From positions 102,403,855 to 102,467,854 of the forward strand of contig CM043943.1 in assembly GCA_014529385.2 (NCBI GenBank): a DNA stretch of 64,000 nt, written 5' to 3'. Shown one piece after another: positions 10,604 to 20,860 of the stretch (within the stretch, counting starts at the first letter, position 1; the number at the start of each line of letters is the position of its first letter). Source of the DNA: Adiantum capillus-veneris. Lineage: Eukaryota > Streptophyta > Polypodiopsida > Polypodiales > Pteridaceae. The notes beneath the pieces are model-generated. The model was not told the origin of the DNA. It made no database searches and saw only the letters and a program-made list of their open reading frames with translations. The position numbers and the translations under genes are program-made.

Positions 10604-11521
10604 TGTTAGCAGCAAGCTAACAGGGATACCATTTTCTGGAGTTCTCATTGTAAAACACTTATTATTTTGATAAATCGAGAATATTGTAACTCCTATTTTC
10701 TTAGATAAACTCTGTAATTAATGAGCCAGGGCTACAAGCCTCCAGATTGTATCAACCTGTCATTACCCATCGTTGGTAGAATTCCCAGATTATTAGTTTT
10801 GACCACCAAAAACCTTGGCTAAGGTATAAAAGCCAATTTTTGTAAGTTATTATTAAGTTTTGGATATGAAATACACAGCCTGAGCTAACGACCCTCACTC
10901 CTCTCCTTCTCATGCTTCCTACTCCCTCCTCGATTGTAACATTGCAGTCGTATTTGCTACATTGCAATCGCAGGTAAGAGATCTACAAATTGACGTAAAT
11001 ACATCACAATATTTTTAGCTTTTGGCATCGCCGACCCACAACCTAATTTCATCATAACTAGGAATTTACACTTTTAAATCAAAAACTAAGCATAGGTGGG
11101 ATATTGGGGCATCATTGCTAAGCATTTAGATGCATTCTCGTTCAAAAACGACTAGGTCAAAAATCCACTGATCTTAATAATCGCGATTTCAGAACTTGAC
11201 CTAAAGTGGGGTTTGAGACTATAAGCATGTGTGCTTAGGTCTTATATACATGTCCTAGAAGTTTCGTTACGTTTGGATGTCATTTGATGTTGTAACGAAT
11301 GTTATTTGTTTGTCGATGAGCGATTGGCTTTTGGTGATTTCAGTCACTTGAGTGTAGCTGAGTTAAATGCAAGTTATTAGTTGTTTTCCAAGAGATTGAC
11401 AACCTCTTGTAGCCTCTATTCACTAGCCGAGTCAGCTTCTTTCCATGGATTCACAATTTAATTGTGGTTCTCACTAATACTGCAATAAGATAGGATGGTG
11501 AGGTTAGACATGCGTCCCACA
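10604..11521 (+). mobile_element. Complete 918-bp LTR, last of the chain
   Basis: Same start (TGTTAGCAGCAAGCTAACA), length and end as 8839-9756, with TATA at about 10824-10832. No primer site follows, so it is a true right end. With 9757-10603 it completes one LTR-internal-LTR unit that shares its left LTR with the preceding element. Confidence 0.9.
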
Positions 11522-12267
11522 CACAGTGTATTTTTTGGACACTGACCTTGAAATATTACTCGTGTTTTTGGCGAGAAAATGAATCTAAATTTATAAGTTT
11601 GACGAGCAAAATATTTTAAAATTAAATTTATCATCTTTTCAACAAAAAAATTAATTTAGACCTTAAGGGGTCATTTATTTCAATGTCACATGTAAAGATA
11701 AAAGGAACATCTCTTACAAATTTTTATTTAATAGAAAGAAGTGATTCACCTACACTTTTCAAATAAGTATCAATGTCACAACACCCCTTATTTGTACTAG
11801 GGTTTTGCTAGGAGAAAACATCTTGTTTAGTAGGGTAAAGTCTTTGAAATCTAGATGAAAATTAAATGAGGAAGTGTGAAGATCTCTCCTACACAGAATC
11901 TAGTTAATCATGCATAGGTCAATCATAGAAAAGTTAGGAGAGTGAAAAGAAAAGTAATTATGATGATAGGAGCCCATTAAAATTCCATGTAACAAAATCT
12001 TACAACCACATGTAGGCTTTAATATTTTGGGTCCCATATCATAATGTGATGTGTTTTCATCAAACCTACTTGGCCCTCAATCTCGCCTACCATCAAGTTC
12101 TTCAGTGGGCATATCTTTGGCGACTAGCTACCCCAAAATACAAAACCTTATAGCAAAGTCTGGCGAAAAACATCTTAAGGTCTACACCAATGAGAGCCAA
12201 AAAAAAGCTCAAAAATTTCAAGATTCACCAAATTGGCGATTTTTAGCCAAAAAAAAATACACTGGTC
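11522..12267. other. AT-rich stretch without recognisable genes
   Basis: It lies between the last LTR and a further copy of the internal region. I see only short frames and T-rich DNA, with no motif, TIR or target duplication. It may be older host DNA or a decayed element. Confidence 0.5.
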
Positions 12268-13061
12268 CCACACTTGACGCTCTTGCCGTGGATAAAAGTT
12301 GAGTTACTACAGGTAAAAGAAATTCTTTATGTATACATGGAAGTCAAGGGCACAGATAAAGACCTTCAAAAGTGGAGGTTGAGCTGGATGAACAAAAACC
12401 CAAGATACTTGATTTTGTTCACGAGAGCACATGCGGCCCTGCAAAAAGATCTGACTTTCTATCATGTACCAAGAGTAAGGACATGGATAGCACATGAGGT
12501 ACTAATCAAGAAGCAACCAAATTGGCTAAACTACCCCAGATTTCCTCCTTTAGAAAAGGGACCATTGATTGAATAATACATAGTGAAAACCCTAAAGGGT
12601 GCCATGTCATTCTTTAAAAGTCTATCTGATTTGTCATGTGCTATGCTATATAAGATCTACTGAATGCTGCTCACATGCATCAAAGTGTTCAATGAGCCGG
12701 ATCAATCAAGGCCCCTTGGATGTCATTCCTCGAGGGTAATAAAGGTTTGTGATATGATCTTAGTGGCCAACCTTCTGAAGAAGTCCTCTATGGCTTCTAC
12801 GCCAGATGCATGTTTCTACCTTCACACAATATGCTGGCATTCGAGGAAGCAATCTACATGGGATTCTTCACTTTGCGAACGAAGAAATTTGCACCAGTGA
12901 TCAACAACCTCACATCAAGATTTGTAGGCTACTCAACAGTGGAGCTGTAGAGTAGAGTAACTATGCAATTTTTGCAAGTGCCAGATAAAGAAAGGAAGAT
13001 CAGATACCAAAAGGCACTAAGTGCGCTTAAAGACCGCCTCCCCAGCCACCAGCCCAAAGAT
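12268..13061 (+). pseudogene. Orphan internal region of the 918-bp-LTR family
   Basis: It begins with an LTR tail and degenerate primer site (GGTCCCACACTTGACGCTCTTGCCG) and keeps the ORF from 12337 (MEVKGTDKDLQKWRLSWMNK, to 12576) and the later FVGYSTVEL-type segment. No upstream LTR is attached. On the right it is cut at CCCAAAGAT by the LTR that starts at 13062, short of its own polypurine tract and LTR. Confidence 0.7.
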
Positions 13062-13214
13062 TGTTGAGCTATATATAGTATCTCTATATATAGCACCCTG
13101 GTCCCCTCTATATAAACACATCTCGTGTGATGAGTAGACACACTTTGGGGTTTGCATATGATGGTGTTTTCTCTCTCTTCTCGTCTACCTATGCTCTCTC
13201 CCTCCGCTTCAACA
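13062..13214 (+). mobile_element. 5' LTR, 153 bp
   Basis: It carries a TATA box CTATATAAAC at 13108-13117. I count five differences from the right LTR in 153 positions, about 97% identity, so insertion or gene conversion was fairly recent. Confidence 0.93.
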
Positions 13215-13232
13215 TGGTATCAGAGCTCATCC
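13215..13232 (+). promoter_or_regulatory. Primer-binding site, initiator tRNA-Met
   Basis: TGGTATCAGAGCTCATCC directly after the LTR. TGGTATCAGAGC is the complement of the plant initiator tRNA-Met 3' end. Confidence 0.92.
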
Positions 13233-15697
13233 TCAACGAAGCTAAGTAGTATTCATCTCTCTACTCTTCGTGATAATAGATTTCTTTGTGGACTCTCGTT
13301 GTAGGAAGTAATAGGTATCTTTTTCTTTATTCATGGTCATGAGAAATTCAATAAGTATCTGTTTTTGTAAATCTTAGCGAGATTCAATAAGTTTCCATCT
13401 TTCAAAGGGCAGCGCTAGCTGATCTCTGCAAAGTACAAAGAAAACGAGTACAAACTCAAGTAAATAATATTAGGAGTGATGAAGTACTTTGTAGATTATG
13501 GTAACACAGAGCAGCAAGAAGTTGTAGCATACAATCGACATGAAGGAGTTTATTGCAGAGCTAATAGAGGAACTAAATCGTGCAATCGTTGATCTCTCCT
13601 ATGAGAGTAGTGTCTGTTTGACAAGCAACCGTAATTAAGCGTCGTGAGCACGAGGCAGCACAAGGTGGTGCATCTGTAATTAAGCATGATGTGCACAGTG
13701 CAGTGTATACTTCATCATGCCAACAACAGACTCAAAGCTCTAAAAATATCGAAACTCCGTAATGCTTTTCCTGTTGATGTCGCTGCCTACCTTGCTTTGC
13801 CCCGCGTTATTTTAAGAACTACGGAGGGTCTCCTAAATATAATTAGTGGGCGATGGCGACGTTTTGCTTTATCTACAAGTGAGCGATAGCTGCAGCTATA
13901 TATAGACTTGTCATCGTTTCGATCCAATTTGCTGCATGATATCTTATGTAGATCCTTTCTTAGGAGCCACAATTTTCTGCCTATGGTGGCTGGCCCATGC
14001 CGACTTAAGAGATTCTGTGCCACAAGCTATTGGACATGCATTCAGCACATCTAGTTGTCTAGAGTTGCCAAGCCTAGTATTATTGGCCTATTATATTGTC
14101 ACAGCTCTCGATTTGCAGATCTGGTTGGGCCGCTACAATCTCTCAGGTATACTACGGTAAAGGTTGGCCTCAACAACCACATGCAAATCTGCCTGGGCCG
14201 CTACTATGATGAGCTCGCAGCCGTCATAGCCGTATGATAATGCCCCAACTTGCAGTGACCTCGTTTTGATCGTGCTTCACCAAGGCTAAATATTTATGTT
14301 GCTATTATTGCCGACAAGAGGAACTTGCAAAAACCTCTTATTTGATTGTTGTGGTCTCTGCGAACTGTTTTAATGACGAGCGTGAAGGTTGGTTTTGGCT
14401 TCGATCAGAGTAGCACCATAATGTTATCTTTATGAATATCTTTTCTCGTAAGTACTAAATGGATATACATGTCGATTGTTATTATGAGCCATCAAGTTCT
14501 GTGCGTGCTCAAATTAAACAAGTTCTTGTAATTTGTTTCTACCTGGAATGAGGCACAAATATTTTCGGCCACCTCGGCCTTGCCATACTGAGATTGTATG
14601 TTTGGACATCAATTCTTGGAATTTGTTGCTATTGATCTTGTTGCAATTTTTCATAAATACTTCATGTAATTCTATGATCATCTTATGAGATTGTATATAA
14701 ACGTATGTGATGCTTTTCATGTGAATCATATCAATCAAGAGATTACAAGATTTACCAAGTCATTATCTACTCAATAATTATTGTCTTGAGGTTTTGCTGA
14801 TTTCGTACAAAACTAGCATCTCTGATGCCATGGTACGTAAGCCATGATGATGATTACTATTTTACAATTTTTATTTAAAAGTTGAAGAAAAACGTCTATG
14901 ATGCCATGGTATGTAAAGCCATGATGATTGTTATTTCACAGTATTTTTCTGAGCATCTCTAGTGCCATGGTGAATACCGTGATGCCATGGTACGTAAAGC
15001 CATGATGATGATTACTATTTCATAGTTTTTGTTTGATTTGAAGAAAACGTCTATGATGCCATGGTACGTAAAACCATGATGATTACTATTTTAAATTTTT
15101 TCTGAGCGTCTCTTATGCCATGGTGAATACCGTGATGCCATAGTACGTAAAGCCATGATGATGACAATTGCCAGCTGTTGAGATCTTGGGGACCCCAATA
15201 TGTTCATACATCTCGGCTTTGTATATATGTGTGCACATTTGATTACATTGATATTACATTTGTTTCTATTTCATTTGCACATGCGATTGCATCGGCATCA
15301 TGTTTGTTTCTATGTCGTCTCCACAGCGGCGTCACGAACCGTCTGTAAGGACAATGTGATGTGGTTATTTTTAACCTTCACATCTCGATATGTTTCTTGA
15401 GTTGATATAGTTTACAGGATGAAAGTCACATCAAGCAATGTGTATAGAGGCTCAAAGATATTCAAGTTGCTCAAAGATATTGAAGGCTTTCAAATATATT
15501 GAAGAATTTGCATATATTGTTAAAGACCCTTGAAAGGGCACATTGTAAAACAGGAGTGATGTAGCTCCTTTGAACATTGTAAATGTATATTCAAAATATT
15601 TTAATATAATGGTGGGTATATATAGAGATATGGGTTTTTCCCTTGAGCCCCCAAGGGTTTTTTCATCCACAGTTAGGGACCTTCATTTGAGTTGGGG
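13233..15697. other. Non-coding internal region of the short LTR element
   Basis: Small frames exist (for instance 13686-13889 and 14055-14237), but none carries a motif I recognise and stops are dense. A tandem repeat occupies 14818-15165. The last bases before 15698 are T-rich and then G-rich, as expected for a plus-strand primer. Confidence 0.6.
14818..15165 (+). repeat. Tandem repeat built on GATGCCATGGTACGTAAAGCC
   Basis: The motif GATGCCATGG-TACGTAA-GCCATGATGATG recurs at about 14825, 14899, 14978, 15054 and 15135, alternating with TGAGCATCTCT-type spacers, giving units of roughly 75-80 bp. GCCATGG and its inverse CCATGAT pair, so each unit could form a short hairpin. Confidence 0.8.
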
Positions 15698-15850
15698 TGT
15701 TGAGCTATATATAGTATCTCTATATATAGCACCCTGGTCCCCTCTATATAAACACATCGTGTGTGATCAGTAGACACACTTTGGGGTTTGCATATGATGG
15801 TGTTGTCTCTCTCTTCTCGTCTACCTATGCTCTCTCCCTCTGCTTCAACA
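15698..15850 (+). mobile_element. 3' LTR, 153 bp
   Basis: The same length and ends as the 5' LTR. Differences cluster around ATCGTGTGTGATCAG. It is followed at once by the truncated unknown ORF on the minus strand. Confidence 0.93.
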
Positions 15851-16185
15851 CCTTGTTGGTCTTAATGTAAGCTCATACGCATTTATATATAATATTTGGT
15901 TTGTGACAACAACTTCCATTCCCACCTTAGAATGTATCCACTCGATACACCCCACAGGGGAAGGTTTATGTTGAGGTGGTCTAAACTCGGGATTCCCTGC
16001 AGCATAGTGATACGAAGCTCTGAAAGTATTTGGTACAATGAAATCCATAGACATCAACCTTTTTCTTTCTTCCCCATTATGAGTGTTGGTGAGAAGTCTT
16101 TGTACTTCCACTCCAATTTGGAAATGCTCTTCCACCATAAGGCGAGTACATCCGCCCATATCCCGGAAGGTAAGATGTCAATCAT
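15851..16185 (-). pseudogene. Unknown ORF B', truncated and frameshifted
   Basis: It starts at an ATG at 16185 (MIDILPSGIWADVLALWWKS), changes frame near 16120-16140 and continues HFQIGVEVQRLLTNTH and MDFIVPNTFRASYHYAAGNP, until it is cut by the LTR at 15850. It is a diverged paralogue of the neighbouring ORF A': compare DFIVPNTF with DFLIPNTY, and NQILYIN with YVLYIN. I do not recognise the family. Predicted character is soluble and beta-rich. It is the third ORF downstream of an initiator-tRNA primer site in the same direction. Confidence 0.45.
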
Positions 16186-16319
16186 CTACACACACACCCC
16201 ATCACTCATGTCAGTTAGAAGGATAAAAACCAAGATTCAAACTCAAGTATTATATCCTCAAAATAATATGCGTTATATAAAAAACCAAAAAAAAATCTTC
16301 TTTTTATAACTATAGAAGA

Positions 16320-17164
16320 TCAAGAAGGTACATAGTGTTTCTTGGGAGATACATAAATATGAAAGGGTCCAATGAACCAATTATTGGTTGCTACAACTGA
16401 GGTTCTACCCCTATATTTGTTTACATCACGGGTGTCAGATTTTAGCACTTCAACTTGTGCACTAAAAGTCATGTCTTTCTCTTTATACCATTCTTCCCCC
16501 CATGACACATCCTTGGGTGGTAATCCATTAAAACAGTTTACATGGGCATGTCGTTCATTCACATCATTTCTGTAGAAATATCTACTCGAGTTCAGAGCTA
16601 TTGGTTGTGCTCGAGCAAAGTCACTAATGCACCTTGGTTTCTCGTAATCATCAAAGGTAATGGCAACATTGTGAGGGTTGTACTTGAGAATGGGTCCATA
16701 GACTCTACTGAACCAATCCTCGGGTACATAATAGAATTGGTTGCCGCCACTTGACTTCTTCCATACACTGATTATGACCTTCTCACAATTAAAAGCCGTA
16801 TCTTTGGTTTAGCATAAGGATCTTTTTACTAAGTATGAGTTCACGACTCGGTATGTCCAAAAGAGAGCATAAGTTAATGTAAAGAACATATCCTTGCACT
16901 TTAACATCGCCTTCTTGGATCTTTTCCTTCACCCAAAACTGTGGGTTGGTCACGAATCTATTAGGTACTTGTGTTTGATGTTCGGGTTGCTTCAACATAT
17001 AACTCACATGCCACATAAGTGTTGGGTATAAGGAAATCTCTAGTCCCCTTTGAAACTCGAGTCACTTCAATTCCCCAACGGAGACTAAATCCAACCGCGT
17101 AATTGAAAAAAATTCTTTGTGCAAAATCACTCGGGAGTTCATCAAGAAAATTAAGAATATCCAT
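16320..17164 (-). pseudogene. Unknown ORF A' (about 280 residues, two frameshifts)
   Basis: It starts at an ATG at 17164 (MDILNFLDELPSDFAQRIFF). Order of segments: GFSLRWGIEVTRVSKGTRDF, LIPNTY, a frameshift, QFWVKEKIQEGD, YVLYINLCSLLDIPSREL, a second frameshift near 16795-16800, then FYYVPEDWFSRVYGP, NVAITFDDYEKPRC, NDVNERHAHVNCFNG, EEWYKEKDMTFSAQVEVL and FHIYVSPKKHYVPS before the stop at 16320. Frames are long and of coding quality between the breaks, so this was a real protein. There is no transmembrane helix and I recognise no family. It might be a structural protein of a virus-like element or a captured host protein. Confidence 0.5.
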
Positions 17165-17267
17165 CTATAATAAGAGAAAGAGAGAAAACTTTGTACACAT
17201 GTGATCAAAACTAAGTTTATGCTTCCTCTATTCATCAAAATTTGATCTTTATGATTTCATAACAATA

Positions 17268-17699
17268 TTATGGGTGTCTTGGAGCTAATTCTCTAAATAT
17301 TCTTTTAACTTTCATCATAGGGTATTCTCTCAGACCTCTCACGCGACAACATGGTCTGTAGTTATCCTCTAACTTTTCTTTTCCTATGACAGTTGCTAGA
17401 GCCTCAAACTTCTTGGCAACTTCGGCAATCCTTAACATTTGGGAACGCATTGCCAAGTAGTAGAGCATGTCTTCTAGGTCTAGCCATATTCTGAGTTGAA
17501 GTAGTTTGAAACTCGCAAACCAATCTCTTGGACTGTTGTCAATATAGATGAAGAATTGGTGGAAAGGTTCTTGGTGACGGGTAAGGTAACTACAGTCAAT
17601 ACTCTTCCAACAAGTTGTGCTTCCTGGTATGCTAAAGACTTTGGTCCCAATTTCTAAATAAAAGAATTATCGTTCATCCCTAGACAATTGTGTCGCCAT
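17268..17699 (-). pseudogene. Unknown ORF C' (143 codons, one early stop)
   Basis: ATG at 17699 (MATQLSRDER), then an in-frame TAA at 17667-17669, after which the same frame stays open to 17268: FFYLEIGTKVFSIPGSTTCW, YLTRHQEPFHQFFIYIDNSP, RIAEVAKKFEALATVIGKEK and FRELAPRHP. It is the first ORF after the primer site at 18020 and is followed about 100 bp later by ORF A'. No family is recognised. The order of leader then several ORFs resembles a retroelement or pararetrovirus-like unit, but no polymerase is seen here. Confidence 0.45.
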
Positions 17700-18019
17700 G
17701 TTGTTGAACACTATGGCCAAAACCTCATTCCCTTGGCTAAAGCATTCAGACGTCACTCTGGGAGCTGTTGGTTACTATAAAACAAACATTCAAATAAAAT
17801 TACATCGTCGTTGTTGAACACTTCAATCACTTTACCATAACTCAAACCAAACACTTCCACTCAAGAGGACAAGTCAAACAAGTACCATCAACCAATGTCA
17901 CTTATAAATGCATCATGAATACAATATCTTTTCTCAAACAGCATGCATGAATGCGTGTATGATGCATAACTACCCCGACTAGTATCACGCTTTAGGCTAT
18001 CCCTATAACCTTAAGCATT

Positions 18020-18032
18020 GGCTCTGATACCA
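18020..18032 (-). promoter_or_regulatory. Primer-binding site, initiator tRNA-Met, minus strand
   Basis: On the minus strand this reads TGGTATCAGAGCC, preceded by TATCTCTCACC as a possible LTR end. The 320-base leader between it and the ATG at 17699 is otherwise featureless. Confidence 0.75.
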
Positions 18033-18303
18033 GGTGAGAGATACCCCTCCCCAGGGGTCTATGCACAGAATATACAATTTACACATTTACATAATTTTCA
18101 ATACACATCAGAGTTGGGGAATCATTTGTATAGGGGAGGAGTTCTGAGCGCCCGACCAAGCATGGAGTTTAGGCCATGAACCGGACTGCATCCACAGGTA
18201 CCTAGCAACTAGTGCTACCCCTGAATGGGTGTTATGAATGAAAGAATACTCAAGAAAAAATATAACATTGTGGAGGGTGAATATATGTGTACACAACGTT
18301 GCG

Positions 18304-18347
<44 letters not shown>

Positions 18348-18961
18348 GTGAAAAAGAGTGCACAGACACATGAGAAATTGACAACAGAGAATCTTTAAAT
18401 TCCCATATAAATGGAACAGGCAACCATATATTAATGCAATGACAAAATCTGGGTATACCATAACATCAAAAAGTTTATGACAAAGTAACTAGCAGAGCAC
18501 CAGACCCTATGTAGGGATAGACCAGTCCACCTATCCACTTCTGCTCTACTATGGACAGAGAGAATTTCACTTCGCCGGGAGCAAGCTAGAACACCTCCAT
18601 CCTACCTGAGCCAGACATAGGTAAGACCGCTGCGGCCTCCCTCCATGAACCCGAGCTCTGACACTATGACAACAAAACCTTTAATCAATACAAATGGATA
18701 CATAATTCTGCATGCAAAAACAAGTTCACACTTACAAGCTGTAGTGTACGACATGCATTTTCAAATTCTTCGCGATTGATTTTGTTGTTTTCATACAGCC
18801 CCAACACCATGTCTGATATTCGGAGTGGCTATCTCTGTATCTCTGGATCTCTCGGCTTGGGCGGGTCATAGTAATATTTTGTTGTATATCAATTAAAAAA
18901 TATCACAAACCTAACCTTATTACCACAAATTAAATCAATTCAAATAAAAATACGTGCACTC
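18033..18961 (-). other. Putative LTR region with (GA)n tract and a second primer-like site
   Basis: If 18020 is a primer site, its LTR lies here on the minus strand. A (GA)n microsatellite is at about 18308-18344. Near 18655-18670 the minus strand reads GTGTCAGAGCTCGGG, another initiator-tRNA-like site, so two elements may be nested. No second LTR copy is in the window, so the LTR boundaries cannot be set. Confidence 0.4.
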
Positions 18962-20067
18962 ACAAATTTATCTTTCCATGCTGCTTTTCCGCCCGAGCCG
19001 TAATGCGTGGGCGTTTGCTGCGCCCTCGCCTCCACTTGTCGAGTGTGCTCCCTAACACCCGCCGCTCTCTCCTCCTCCAGCTCGCCCTGTGCTTTCTCTC
19101 ACTCCTCGTCGTGAACATTTCCACGATGATAGTTGTGATTCTTAGATTCAAATGTTCGCTTTGCCACCCTCCGCACATTGGACTTCTTATTTTTCAAGAA
19201 ATTCTTGACGTACTCCTCGAGCCACTTCCTGGAGAACTCTTCCGCTTCCGAATTAGGGAACCGCATGAGCAATGTCGTGTGAATGTATGTCAAGTCGGCT
19301 GGGTCCTGATCTTTGAAATATTTAAAGCAATCTTGGTATGTCGAGTGGATCAGCTGGTTAAGGTGCCCTCGAAATGTCCTCCCCAAAGAGGAACCTAGAT
19401 CCACCTCTCCCCCTCCATGTATATAATAGTAGTAGCCACGAGCGTCCGGGGTGGGTGCACCGCGGTCCTCATCCTCATGTGGAGCTCCAAGGGGTGAGCG
19501 AGGAGGTCGGGGTGTAGGAGGAGGTGAATCTGTAGCACTACCCCCTCCACCACCAAAGCAACACGATCCACTACCTCGACGAGAGCGTGAGCCACCACTA
19601 CGGGAAGAGTGTTGGCCACCCGAAGAGCGCTGGCCCGAGCCCGAACCGCTGGGTGGTTTAGGCGATGGATAACTCGACGGTGCGGGTGTGGATCGCTGCG
19701 AATGCAAGGTGGAGGGAGCTACGGGTGACGGGAAAGTCGAGGGTAAGGTGGAGGGAGGCACACTTTGCACGATCGGAGTGCCGGCGCCCAGTGTCGCAAG
19801 CGGTGAGAACCCATAGGCAGCCAACTGTGCTGGTGTGTACCGCCCACGAAGACTCTGCTGCGAGGATAGCCACTCTGCCTGGGCATGGTATGCACTCTCA
19901 AGGTCGGGGTCGTGTACTGCATCTCGGAACCATCGAAAGCCAAAGGTGGATTGTGACTGGTGGGAGGAAGACTGCGAGTAGTAAGCATCACAAGCGTCCT
20001 CGTAAGAGAGGCCCTCAGCGAGAAAGTCCTCTATGGATCGATAGTCGGGCATGGAAGAGGATGCCAT
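18962..20067 (-). pseudogene. CACTA TnpA-like second protein, one frameshift
   Basis: ATG at 20067 (MASSSMPDYRSIEDFLAEGL). The N-terminal part is Q/S/P-rich, followed by an S/G/R-rich linker, CCFGGGGG, a proline-rich acidic stretch and a conserved C-terminal block (LGRTFRGHLNQLIHSTYQDC, FPNSEAEEFSRKWLEEYVKN). The 322-residue frame stops at 19099. Coding similarity continues in another frame (STLDKWRRGRSKR, QTPTHYGSGGKAAWKDKF) to a splice-donor-like GTGAGT at about 18960. A diverged homologue sits beside a CACTA terminus at 40.6-41.3 kb. The likely role is DNA binding with the transposase, by analogy with TnpA; the exact family is inferred. Confidence 0.6.
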
Positions 20068-20070
20068 ATC

Positions 20071-20826
20071 CTACAATTTCACAAAAAAAATGGACCCTAA
20101 ATAAAATTGGATTCTAATCAAAGTGAGATTGTTTATTGCATAGGATTCCTGCTTGCATAGGATTCCTCCCTGCATAGGATTCCTTTTATCTCCTATTTAA
20201 GAAATGGTTTGTGTGCTTTTTTCTTGCATCCATTTAGAGTGTGTGTGTGTGCTTCTAATTAATCTATTGTGTGTGTGCGTTAGTGTGTGGCAAAGAAATT
20301 AATCTAGTGTATGTGTTGGACCTTAATCAACCGTTGGGCTTCTCGGTGACCATTGGGATCTTAATCAACTTCATCGCACACCCACATGGAGGTATGTTTT
20401 GGTATGCTAATGCTAATGGAGGTATGTTTTGGTATACTAATGCATGCCCAAGCACACACTAATGCTAGCGTTAGTGTGTGTTTGTAACGCATGCACACAC
20501 TAATGCTTGCATTAGTGTGTGCTTGTGCACAAATTAGTGTGTGAAAACACACAAATGCATGCACACACACAATAATGCGAGATAGACACACTAATTAGTG
20601 CACAAGCACACACTAATGCAAGAATTAGTGTGTGCTAGAGAGGTATGCACACACTAACGCTTGCATTAGTGTGTGGAAACACACTAATGCAAGCGTTAGT
20701 GTGTGCATACCTCTCTAGCACACACTAATGCTTGCATTAGTGTGTGATTGTGCACAAATTAGTGTGTGGAAACACACTAATGCAAGCGTTAGTGTGTGCA
20801 TACCTCTCTAGCACACACTAATGCCA

Positions 20827-20860
<34 letters not shown>

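Larger units (their letters stand above)
13062..15850 (+). mobile_element. Complete short LTR retroelement, non-coding (2.8 kb)
   Basis: Two 153-bp LTRs (13062-13214 and 15698-15850) begin TGTTGAGC and end GCTTCAACA, so TGTTGA and TCAACA form a perfect terminal inverted repeat. The initiator-tRNA-Met primer site follows the left LTR and a G-rich tract (GAGTTGGGG) precedes the right LTR. About 2.48 kb of internal sequence has no gag, protease, integrase or RT that I can find, so it depends on another element. No matching target-site duplication is seen: AAGAT lies on the left and CCTTG on the right. That suggests recombination between elements. On the right it abuts an unknown ORF at 15851. 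Confidence 0.9.

Noticed and set aside
13686-14237. Several 60-78-residue frames inside the 153-bp-LTR element
   Set aside because: They overlap on both strands, have no motif and occur in an element type that usually lacks genes.
17710-17730. CACTATGGCC as a possible left CACTA terminus
   Set aside because: It does not extend the CACTATGGGAGAA terminus and lies within the leader of the unknown ORF unit, without subterminal repeats.
19003-19398. Plus-strand frames at 19003-19398 and 19451-20117
   Set aside because: They are antisense shadows of the TnpA-like ORF, which has a homologue at 41 kb and good splice context on the minus strand.
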